Below the pieces are notes generated by a model. It worked only from the letters and a program-made list of their open reading frames with translations, ran no database searches and was not told the origin of the DNA. Source: Pseudomonas sp. S06B 330 (GTDB taxonomy: Bacteria > Pseudomonadota > Gammaproteobacteria > Pseudomonadales > Pseudomonadaceae). From it: DNA of 64,000 nucleotides. Where the stretch lies: positions 62,001-126,000 of the forward strand of contig NZ_CP088149.1 in the NCBI RefSeq assembly GCF_002845275.2. Direction: 5' to 3'. Positions 15,799-22,729 of the stretch are shown piece after piece (the first letter of the stretch is position 1; each line of letters starts with the position of its first letter). Position numbers and translations under genes: made by a program.

Positions 15799-16791
15799 AT
15801 GGCAACCGCACACCCCGCTCGCAACATTATGGTGTTGTACACCGGTGGCACCATCGGCATGCAAGCCAGCGCCAATGGCCTGACACCGGCTTCAGGCTTC
15901 GAGCAGCGGATGCGCGAGCAACTGACCGGGCTGGCTGCACTACCACAGTGGCAATTTCGTGAAATGCAGCCGCTGATCGACAGCGCCAATATGACGCCCC
16001 AGTACTGGCAGCGCCTGCACCAGGCAATCCTCGACGCCGTCGATGTCCAAGGCTGCGATGCGGTATTGGTCCTGCACGGCACCGACACCCTGGCCTACAG
16101 TGCCGCCGCCATGAGCTTCCAGCTCCTTGGCTTGCAGGCACCTGTGCTGTTCACAGGCTCCATGCTGCCAGCCGGTGTTACCGACAGTGATGCCTGGGAG
16201 AACCTTGCCGGCGCCTTGCAGGCATTGGCCCAAGGCCTGGCGCCTGGCGTGCAGCTGTATTTTCACGGCGAACTGCTCGAACCCAATCGCACCGCCAAGG
16301 TGCGCAGCTTCGGTCGGCACCCTTTCGTCACGCTCAAGCGCTTCGGTGGTGCACCCCGGGTGAAGGTGCTGCCAAAAGAGCTCGACTATCGACAGGTAAG
16401 ACAGCCCGCGACAGTCGCGGTACTGCCATTGGTACCAGGCTTCGGCGCCGCACTCTTGCGAGCCGCGCTCGACAGCGGTGCCCAAGGTTTGATCCTGGAA
16501 TGTTTTGGCAACGGTACCGGCCCCGCGGATAACGCAGACTTTCTCAACGCCCTGGCCCAGGCGCAAGCAAAGGGCATCGTGGTGGTAGCGATCACCCAAT
16601 GCCACGAAGGTGGGGTCGAGCTGGATGTCTACGAAGCTGGCAGTCGCCTACGGCAGGTCGGCGTGTTGTCGGGTGGCGGCATGACCCGCGAAGCAGCGTT
16701 CGGCAAATTGCAGCTACTGCTCGGGGCAGGCTTGCCAACCGAAGAAGTGCGCCACCTGATTGAACTGGACCTCTGTGGAGAGCTGCGCTGA
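15799..16791 (+). CDS. ansA: L-asparaginase, cytoplasmic type
   Basis: Hydrolyses asparagine to aspartate and ammonia. The 330-residue protein has the first catalytic threonine in YTGGTIGMQ (residues 13-21) and the second in LHGTDTLAYSAAAMSF (about residues 90-105), plus TGSMLPAGVTDSDAWEN. There is no signal peptide, so a cytoplasmic enzyme. I chose the ATG at 15799 because GGAG lies 7 bp upstream; the first in-frame TTG-type starts are less well placed. Its product aspartate is the substrate of AspA nearby. An AraC regulator follows on the same strand. Confidence 0.9.
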   Translation: MATAHPARNIMVLYTGGTIGMQASANGLTPASGFEQRMREQLTGLAALPQWQFREMQPLIDSANMTPQYWQRLHQAILDAVDVQGCDAVLVLHGTDTLAYSAAAMSFQLLGLQAPVLFTGSMLPAGVTDSDAWENLAGALQALAQGLAPGVQLYFHGELLEPNRTAKVRSFGRHPFVTLKRFGGAPRVKVLPKELDYRQVRQPATVAVLPLVPGFGAALLRAALDSGAQGLILECFGNGTGPADNADFLNALAQAQAKGIVVVAITQCHEGGVELDVYEAGSRLRQVGVLSGGGMTREAAFGKLQLLLGAGLPTEEVRHLIELDLCGELR

Positions 16792-16849
16792 TCGCGGCAA
16801 GGCACACATATTGCTCGCTTTCAGGCAGCCCTTTAGCAGGAAGCCCTCC

Positions 16850-17842
16850 ATGCTCCACTCGCACCTCACTACCCTCAACGCCGTGTCTCTGGTTCTGCAA
16901 GCCTTTCAGGACGATGAGGTAGACGCTGCAGCGCTGCTCGAAGGGAGTGGTATAAGCCCGGCGGACCTGGGCCGCGCCGACTCGCGCATCACCACACGCC
17001 AGGAGTTGCTGGTGTGTGCCAATGCCGTGGCGCGCCGCCGTGATGTGGGCTTGGCGCTGGGCAAACGCATGCATGTTTCCTGCTACGGCATGCTCGGTTA
17101 CGCCCTGCTTTCCAGTGCCACCTTAGGTGACGCTTTGCGCCTGGCGATGCAATACCCAGCACTCTTGGGAACACTTTTTCAGTTGCGCCTGATCGAAGAT
17201 GGCGAGCGCATATGGTTCAGCGCCAGCAATTATCGCGAGGCCCCTCACCTGGCAGCATTCAATGCCGAGTTTTGCCTGACCTCGCTGAAAGTCATCTGCG
17301 ATGACTTGCTCGGCCAATCGCTACCGCTGCTGGCGTCACGTTTTGTCCATACAGCCCCGGATTACCAGGCACTGTATGCGGACACCTTTAACTGCCCTTT
17401 GCACTTCGAGGCCAGCGACAACGCCTTTGCCTTCGAACGCCGCTGGCTAGACGCACCGCTACCCTTGGCCGATCAAATCACCCATAGAGCCATGAGTGAA
17501 CGCTGCCGTCGGCAGAACCTGGAGTTCACCGGGCGCCAGGCGTGGCTGGGGCGAATCCGGCAGCTGCTGCTTGAGCAACTGCACGCTGCACCTGGCCTGG
17601 AAGGCCTGGCAAAGCAGATGAACTGCTCTTCACGCACCCTGCGTCGCCACCTGCAGGAATTGGGCAGCAGCTACCAGCAACTGCTCGATGAGCTGCGCTT
17701 CGAGCGGGCCAAGCAATTACTGGCCGAGGACCAGTTGCCGATCTATCAAATTGCCGAAGCATTAGGCTTTAGTGAAACCGCCAGCTTCCGCCACGCCTTT
17801 CTGCGCTGGAGCGGTGTCGCCCCAAGCCATTTCCGCGCCTGA
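16850..17842 (+). CDS. AraC-family transcriptional regulator
   Basis: A 330-residue regulator with an N-terminal Arabinose_bd-type (OruR/ArgR-like) sensor domain (about residues 1-200; SCYGMLGYALLSSATLGDALRLAMQYPALLG is typical) and a C-terminal AraC HTH (about 230-328: LEGLAKQMNCSSRTLRRHLQELG and IYQIAEALGFSETASFRHAFLRWSGVAPSHFR). The ATG at 16850 follows AGGAAG. It lies between asparaginase and the acetylpolyamine deacetylase-like gene on the same strand; by position it may control the latter. Confidence 0.9.
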   Translation: MLHSHLTTLNAVSLVLQAFQDDEVDAAALLEGSGISPADLGRADSRITTRQELLVCANAVARRRDVGLALGKRMHVSCYGMLGYALLSSATLGDALRLAMQYPALLGTLFQLRLIEDGERIWFSASNYREAPHLAAFNAEFCLTSLKVICDDLLGQSLPLLASRFVHTAPDYQALYADTFNCPLHFEASDNAFAFERRWLDAPLPLADQITHRAMSERCRRQNLEFTGRQAWLGRIRQLLLEQLHAAPGLEGLAKQMNCSSRTLRRHLQELGSSYQQLLDELRFERAKQLLAEDQLPIYQIAEALGFSETASFRHAFLRWSGVAPSHFRA

Positions 17843-17965
17843 GGGCGAAATCCGGACAGCCAAGCTGGCCACATCGATCCCCTTTTGGCCGTTTACGTCG
17901 TTCTGAACCGGAGCCGGTCCATCAACAATGGACCCCACGCCAGTGAACTCCCAGAGAACAACAAA

Positions 17966-19000
17966 ATGCTGACCATTTATTCTGATGACCATCGCCTGCA
18001 CCACGGCCGCTGTGAACTGATCGACGGGCAATTGATGCCATGCTTTGAAATGCCGTCGCGTGCCGACCATGTGCTGGAGCGGGTCAAAAGCCGGGAACTG
18101 GGGCCTGTGCAAGGTCCCGCAGATTTTGGCCGTGCGCCATTGCTACGGGTGCACAGCGCCGACTACCTGAATTTCTTTGAAGGTGCCTGGCAGCGCTGGG
18201 CCAGCCTTGGTCATGACGGCGACTTGCTGCCCTTCACCTGGCCAGCACGTACCTTGCGTAGCGTCAAACCAACTGGCCTGCATGGCGAACTGGGCTATTA
18301 CAGCTTCGACGCCGGAGCGCCGATTACCGCAGGTACCTGGCAGGCAGCCTACAGCGCAGCGCAAGTAGCACTGACCGCCCAGGCCGCCGTGCAAGCAGGC
18401 GCCCATAGCGCCTTTGCCCTGTGCCGCCCACCAGGACACCATGCCGCCAGCGATGTTATGGGTGGTTACTGCTACCTGAACAACGCCGCAATTGCCGCCC
18501 AGGCTTTCCTCGACCAAGGGCACAGCAAAGTAGCCATCCTTGACGTCGATTATCACCACGGCAACGGCACCCAGGAAATCTTCTACCAGCGCAGCGACGT
18601 ACTGTTCGCGTCCATCCATGGCGACCCGCAGGCCGAATTCCCGTTCTTCCTCGGCTATGCCGACGAACTAGGCGAAGGAGAAGGTCTGGGATACAACATC
18701 AACTATCCATTACCGGCCGGCAGTGACTGGCCAACCTGGAGCAACGCCCTGGAGCAAGCCTGCCAGCGCATCGCCGCCTATGCACCAGATGTGGTGGTGG
18801 TATCGCTTGGCGTTGATACCTTCAAGGACGACCCGATCTCCCAGTTCAAGCTGGACAGCCCCGACTACCTGCAGATGGGCGAACGCATTGCGCGTCTGGG
18901 CAAACCAACCCTGTTTGTCATGGAAGGCGGTTACGCCGTCGAGGAAATCGGGATCAATGCGGTGAATGTACTGGAAGGTTTCGAACGCGTCCGAGCATAA
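17966..19000 (+). CDS. Histone deacetylase-family protein, acetylpolyamine deacetylase-like
   Basis: A 344-residue class II HDAC-fold zinc hydrolase. Active-site parts are all present: the tandem histidines in RPPGHHAASD (about residues 152-161), zinc ligands in ILDVDYHHGNGTQ (about 190-202) and GVDTFKDDP (about 287-295), and the C-terminal EGGYAVEEIG. The length and first residues (MLTIYSDDHRLHHG) match the acetylpolyamine amidohydrolases (AphA/AphB type) of Pseudomonas, which remove acetyl groups from acetylputrescine and related amines. The neighbouring PaiB/GNAT genes fit polyamine acetylation. The start is the ATG at 17966. Confidence 0.87.
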   Translation: MLTIYSDDHRLHHGRCELIDGQLMPCFEMPSRADHVLERVKSRELGPVQGPADFGRAPLLRVHSADYLNFFEGAWQRWASLGHDGDLLPFTWPARTLRSVKPTGLHGELGYYSFDAGAPITAGTWQAAYSAAQVALTAQAAVQAGAHSAFALCRPPGHHAASDVMGGYCYLNNAAIAAQAFLDQGHSKVAILDVDYHHGNGTQEIFYQRSDVLFASIHGDPQAEFPFFLGYADELGEGEGLGYNINYPLPAGSDWPTWSNALEQACQRIAAYAPDVVVVSLGVDTFKDDPISQFKLDSPDYLQMGERIARLGKPTLFVMEGGYAVEEIGINAVNVLEGFERVRA

Positions 19001-19006
19001 GCCACT

Positions 19007-20533
19007 TCAACCCCAGGCACGCCGCAAGCGTGCCAGGGCCTCGGCAATCTGCGCTTCGCCCACTGCGGCGAAGCCCAGCACCAATCCCGCACGGTTATCC
19101 ACAGGGGTGGTCGAGTCTGGTAACCAGTAGTCGCTTAACGCATTGAGCTCGACGCCAACGGCTTCAGCTCGAGCGATCAGTTCCTGCTCACGCTCATAAC
19201 TGTCGACGTCAACCTTCATATGCAGCCCCGCCGCCACTTCAGGCATCGGTCCGAGGCCTGAGATATCCACAGGCCAGCCTGCCTGCAACGTGTTGCGCCG
19301 ATTCAACGAAGCGCGACGTACACGACGAATGTGTCGCTGAAAATGACCTTGGGCCATAAATTGCGCCATTACCGCTTGGGTGCCTACTTCTGAATGCCTG
19401 ACCGCCAATGCTCGACAACGAGAGAAGGCCTGTACCAACTGTTGCGGCAGCACCAGATAGCCCAGACGCAACGCAGGAAAGGCGATCTTGCCGAAGGTGC
19501 CGATGTACAGCACCCTCCCACTGCGATCCAGGGCCGCCAACGGCGCCAGCGGCGCTCCGCTGTAGCGGTATTCACCGTCGTAGTCGTCCTCGATGATCCA
19601 GCCATCCTTGCGCTGTGCCCAATCCAGCAACGCCAGACGCCGCGCCAGGCTCATGGTGACTCCAGTGGGGTACTGGTGCGCAGGGGTTACGTAACTCAAG
19701 CGACAATCCGCCACGTCATGCAATGCAGCGCAGTCCAGGCCCTCATTGTCGACTGCAATACCTCGCACTTGTGCGCCGGTCAGGGCGAAGGCATTACCGG
19801 CCGCGCGATAGCCGGGGTTTTCCACAGCCACCACATCACCCGGCTCCAGCAGCAACTGTGCACAAAGGCTAATTGCCTGCTGTGCGCCACTGGTGATCAC
19901 AATTTGTTCAGCGGTGCAGGAAAGCCCGCGTGATCGACGCAAATAGGCAGCAATCAGCTCGCGAAGTTGCGGTTCACCTGCAGGGTCTCCATAACCCAGC
20001 ACCGCGGCATCCGGGTTGCGCCAAAATCCTGCCTGCAGCTTGGCCCAGACGTCGAAAGGGAACAGATCAAGCGCTGGTAAACCGACACGAAAAGCCCGCG
20101 GCGGACCGCTTTTTGGCGCAGGCAAGTGGTGCTTTTCCAGGCGCTCCAAGGGACCACTGTGGATAACTTTACTGGATAAAATCTCAGTTGTTTCAACCGA
20201 TTTTGTGGATAACCCTGTGGAAAAACCCAGGGATAACCCTGTGGATACTTTTGTGGATAGTTTCGGCAGTTGACTTACATAAGTCCCGTCCCCCACCCGA
20301 CTCTCGATAAAACCTTCGGCATACAGCTGGTCATAGGCACGCACCACGCTGTTGCGTGACAGGGCCAATGCAGCGGCCATGTCACGTGTGGCCGGCAATC
20401 GTGTGCCGCTGCTCAAGCGGCCATCCAATACCCGTATGCGCAATGCCTGGTAGAGCTGGCGGCTCAAACCCTGGCGACGATCAAGAACAATACCGGTGGG
20501 GTCGAATGGCAGGGTGAAAGGACGCACGCTCAT
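19007..20533 (-). CDS. MocR-type regulator (GntR HTH fused to aminotransferase fold)
   Basis: A 508-residue protein. Residues about 15-85 form a GntR winged HTH (SRNSVVRAYDQLYAEGFIESRVGDGTYVS). A linker of about 55 residues follows, then a fold-type I aminotransferase domain (about 145-505) with EDDYDGEYRY and the PLP lysine in IGTFGKIAFPALRLGYL. MocR proteins sense PLP or amines and usually control the divergent gene, here paiB 90 bp away. The linker is unusual: it is built of four-residue units (STK-V-STG-L-SLG-F-STG-L-STK) encoded by a 12-bp DNA repeat. Confidence 0.92.
   Translation of the reverse strand: MSVRPFTLPFDPTGIVLDRRQGLSRQLYQALRIRVLDGRLSSGTRLPATRDMAAALALSRNSVVRAYDQLYAEGFIESRVGDGTYVSQLPKLSTKVSTGLSLGFSTGLSTKSVETTEILSSKVIHSGPLERLEKHHLPAPKSGPPRAFRVGLPALDLFPFDVWAKLQAGFWRNPDAAVLGYGDPAGEPQLRELIAAYLRRSRGLSCTAEQIVITSGAQQAISLCAQLLLEPGDVVAVENPGYRAAGNAFALTGAQVRGIAVDNEGLDCAALHDVADCRLSYVTPAHQYPTGVTMSLARRLALLDWAQRKDGWIIEDDYDGEYRYSGAPLAPLAALDRSGRVLYIGTFGKIAFPALRLGYLVLPQQLVQAFSRCRALAVRHSEVGTQAVMAQFMAQGHFQRHIRRVRRASLNRRNTLQAGWPVDISGLGPMPEVAAGLHMKVDVDSYEREQELIARAEAVGVELNALSDYWLPDSTTPVDNRAGLVLGFAAVGEAQIAEALARLRRAWG
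20204..20263 (-). repeat. 12-bp tandem repeat of DnaA-box-like units inside the MocR gene
   Basis: Five units at exact 12-bp spacing (20204, 20216, 20228, 20240, 20252), written on the plus strand: TGTGGATAACCC, TGTGGAAAAACC, CAGGGATAACCC, TGTGGATACTTT, TGTGGATAGTTT. The first nine bases of unit 1 are an exact reverse-complement DnaA box (TTATCCACA). Another exact copy lies at 20158-20166. The repeat encodes the four-residue periodic linker. Confidence 0.85.
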
Positions 20534-20540
20534 GACAATG

Positions 20541-20583
20541 GACCTATCAAATTAGCTGGAAATGGCTCTTACCATAGACCAAT
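20541..20583. promoter_or_regulatory. Possible MocR operator repeats
   Basis: Direct repeats GACCTAT (20541-20547) and GACCAAT (20577-20583), 36 bp apart, lie in the 90-bp gap between the MocR gene and paiB. MocR proteins bind direct repeats in such divergent promoters. The assignment is from geometry only. Confidence 0.35.
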
Positions 20584-20623
20584 AGCCTGCCTAGGATTGA
20601 GCCATTCGCCAAGGACAATCCTC

Positions 20624-21253
20624 ATGTTCACACCTTCGAGCTACAAGGAAACCAATCTTTCCCAGCTGCAGCAGCAGATTGAACAAACCCGCCTGGCCGT
20701 GCTGGTCACCCACGGCGAACAGGGTTTGCAAGCCAGTCACCTGCCGCTGCTGCTGGATCGTAGCCAAGGCAGCAATGGCACGCTCTATGGACACTTTGCC
20801 CATGCCAACCGCCAATGGCAGGAATTGGCCAACGGCGCCGAGGCCCTGGTGGTATTTGCCGGACCCGACGCTTATGTCAGCGCTGGCTATTATCCAAGCA
20901 AGGTTGAGGACCCGCGCACCGTACCCACCTGGAACTACCTGGCCGTACACGCCTGGGGCAAAGCCGAGGTGTTTCACGATGCCGAGCGCCTGTTGGATAT
21001 CGTCAGGCGTCTGAGCGACCACCATGAACAGCGCCAGGCCAAACCCTGGTCGGTGGAGGAAGCGCCTGCCGACTACATGGCCGGGATGCTCAGGGCCATC
21101 GTCGGCTTTGCCCTTCCCATTGAGCGTCTGCAAGGCACACGCAAACTCAGCCAGAACCGTTCGGCCATCGACATTGAAGGCGTACGCACGAGCCTGGCCA
21201 ACAGCACCGATCCACTGGACAACCAACTGGCCGCGTTGATGCGCCAACCTTGA
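20624..21253 (+). CDS. PaiB-family FMN-binding regulator
   Basis: A 209-residue member of the PaiB (FMN-binding negative transcriptional regulator) family with a split-barrel fold. Typical segments are YGHFAHANRQWQEL (about residues 54-67), VVFAGPDAYVSAGYYPSK (about 78-95) and VPTWNYLAVHAWGKAEVF (about 101-118). In Bacillus, paiA/paiB are linked to polyamine acetylation; PaiB itself is poorly understood. The ATG at 20624 follows AAGGA. It is the first gene of a three-gene operon with two GNAT acetyltransferases and is divergent from the MocR regulator. Confidence 0.88.
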   Translation: MFTPSSYKETNLSQLQQQIEQTRLAVLVTHGEQGLQASHLPLLLDRSQGSNGTLYGHFAHANRQWQELANGAEALVVFAGPDAYVSAGYYPSKVEDPRTVPTWNYLAVHAWGKAEVFHDAERLLDIVRRLSDHHEQRQAKPWSVEEAPADYMAGMLRAIVGFALPIERLQGTRKLSQNRSAIDIEGVRTSLANSTDPLDNQLAALMRQP

Positions 21254-21264
21254 AGGAATCGCCC

Positions 21265-21711
21265 ATGTCTACCGTTACCATCCGCCGAGTCACCGCCGAC
21301 GACCATAGCGCCTGGCTGCCACTGTGGCAGGCCTATCAACGCTTTTACGAAACCCGAATTGCCGATGAAGTAAGCGCCGTGGCCTGGCAGCGTATGCTTG
21401 ATGCCAACGAGCCGACCAACGCTGCCCTGGCCTGGGTCGACGGCAAGGCGGTGGGCATGGTCCATTGGATCTATCATCGTTCGAACTGGAGCATCGAAAA
21501 CTCCTGCTACCTCCAAGACCTTTACGTGCAGAGCGAACAACGTGGTCTGGGAGTTGGCCGCCAACTGATCGAGTATGTTTACGACACCGCTCGCGAAGCA
21601 GGCTGCGCCAAGGTTCATTGGCTGACGCATGAAACCAATGCCACCGCGATCAGTCTCTACGAACAGGTCGCCGAACGGCCTGGCTTCATTCAGTTTCGCA
21701 AACCGCTGTAA
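21265..21711 (+). CDS. GNAT N-acetyltransferase
   Basis: A 148-residue single-domain GNAT protein. The acetyl-CoA binding motif A is YLQDLYVQSEQRGLGVGRQLIEYVYDTA (about residues 85-112), and the C-terminal ETNATAISLYEQVA is the usual motif B. The start is the ATG at 21265, 7 bp after GAAGGA and 11 bp after the paiB stop. Linkage to PaiB and the acetylpolyamine deacetylase-like gene suggests a small amine or polyamine as acceptor, as for Bacillus PaiA; sequence alone does not fix it. Confidence 0.88.
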   Translation: MSTVTIRRVTADDHSAWLPLWQAYQRFYETRIADEVSAVAWQRMLDANEPTNAALAWVDGKAVGMVHWIYHRSNWSIENSCYLQDLYVQSEQRGLGVGRQLIEYVYDTAREAGCAKVHWLTHETNATAISLYEQVAERPGFIQFRKPL

Positions 21712-21727
21712 GCCCAGGAGCCACCTT

Positions 21728-22402
21728 ATGAGCGCATCGTTAAACTGGCATCCGGCCAAACGCCCCCAGCCTACAGCCTTAGTCGGACGTTTCGTTCGTT
21801 TGGAGAAACTCGATCCTCGACGAGACCGGGAAGACCTCTGGCAGGTGTTCCAAGGCCCTGAAGCCGACCCAAAACTCTGGGATTACCTGGCTTACGGCCC
21901 GTTTGCTGAGCGCGAAGACTTCGATCACTGGCTCGACAGCAATGCAGCCAGCAGCGACCCGTTGTTCTACAGCGTCATTGACCTGGCCAACGGCCAGACC
22001 CAAGGCATCCTCAGTCTGATGTCGATCGTTCCCGAGCAAGGCCGTATCGAGATCGGCCACATCGCCTTCGGTGCCGCTATGCAGCGTACGCCCAAGGGCA
22101 CTGAAGCTGTGTACTTGCTCGGCAAGCGGGCATTCGAATTGGGTAACCGCCGCCTGGAGTGGAAGTGCAATAACGACAATGCCCGCTCGAAACGGGCTGC
22201 ATTGCGGTTTGGCTTCACCTTCGAAGGGGTATTGCGCAAACACATGGTGATCAAGGACCGCAACCGCGACACGGCATGGTTCTCGATAACAGATGATGAG
22301 TGGCCGACGATTGCAGCGGGGTTTGAGCGCTGGCTAAGTGCTGATAATCAACGACCAGGGGGGCAACGCAGTACGCTGGAGGCTTGCCGCACTTCAGCCT
22401 GA
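21728..22402 (+). CDS. GNAT N-acetyltransferase, RimJ/RimL-like
   Basis: A 224-residue acetyltransferase of the RimJ/RimL subgroup. It starts at the ATG at 21728 with AGGAG 7 bp upstream, 16 bp after the previous GNAT gene. Typical segments: LVGRFVRLEKLDP, SLMSIVPEQGRIEIGHIAFG (about residues 98-117), and LEWKCNNDNARSKRAALRFGFTFEGVLRKHMVIKDRNRDTAWFSI (about 146-190). Such proteins acetylate protein N-termini or small amines. The gene ends the operon; the C-terminal 20 residues are polar and probably disordered. Confidence 0.87.
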   Translation: MSASLNWHPAKRPQPTALVGRFVRLEKLDPRRDREDLWQVFQGPEADPKLWDYLAYGPFAEREDFDHWLDSNAASSDPLFYSVIDLANGQTQGILSLMSIVPEQGRIEIGHIAFGAAMQRTPKGTEAVYLLGKRAFELGNRRLEWKCNNDNARSKRAALRFGFTFEGVLRKHMVIKDRNRDTAWFSITDDEWPTIAAGFERWLSADNQRPGGQRSTLEACRTSA

Positions 22403-22431
22403 AGTTCAGCTGACCTGGCGATCAAAGCGCT

Positions 22432-22560
22432 TCATCCACAAGCTCGGCTTGGCTGCCTCTTCCAGGGCTAGTTCTGCAGTCGCGACGGTGTCGATACCCA
22501 GCGCTTGCAGTGCTTTGTAGTACGAGTTCGCAGGGGCTCAGAAAACCGTTTGCTGGCTGC
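22432..22560 (-). pseudogene. 3' remnant of an unidentified gene
   Basis: On the minus strand an open frame gives ANSYYKALQALGIDTVATAE followed by LALEEAAKPSLWMKRFDRQVS and a stop. It has the look of a real, partly helical C-terminus, but in the same frame a TGA lies a few codons before it and no start or ribosome site precedes. Upstream on the same strand are two palindromic operator-like sites. I read this as the end of a gene whose front has been deleted. I do not recognise the family. Confidence 0.4.
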
Positions 22561-22606
22561 GCGAAGTTCAGGGACATGACGTCCTGCCACCGACCGTCTG
22601 CATATG

Positions 22607-22662
22607 CATTAAAATGCACATACTTTTGAAGATTTTCCCTATTTCTGCATTTAAATGCATGT
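22607..22662. promoter_or_regulatory. Two palindromic operator-like sites
   Basis: TGCATTAAAATGCA (22607-22620) and TGCATTTAAATGCA (22646-22659, a perfect palindrome) lie about 39 bp apart in AT-rich DNA unlike the surroundings. Paired identical palindromes ahead of a small gene are typical of autoregulated repressors or antitoxins. Positions are accurate to a few bases. Confidence 0.5.
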
Positions 22663-22670
22663 ACATGGGC

Positions 22671-22695
22671 AAAAAAAGGGGAGCAAATGCTCCCC
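22671..22695 (-). terminator. Terminator of pycAB
   Basis: On the minus strand GGGGAGCA-TT-TGCTCCCC is followed by seven T residues. A strong intrinsic terminator 35 bp after the pycB stop. Confidence 0.95.
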
Positions 22696-22729
22696 AGAGG
22701 TTAACCGCTTGTAGATGAGGGCCTGAAAA

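Noticed and set aside
20158..20263. A replication origin at the DnaA-box cluster
   Set aside because: It is within an intact coding gene, lacks an AT-rich unwinding element, and dnaA/dnaN/gidA are not nearby.
22422..22619. A 65-codon minus-strand frame starting MHFNAYADGRWQDV
   Set aside because: Overlaps the operator-like palindromes and reads the remnant region in a different frame from the protein-like C-terminus; composition shifts to Arg/Ser-rich, so likely spurious.
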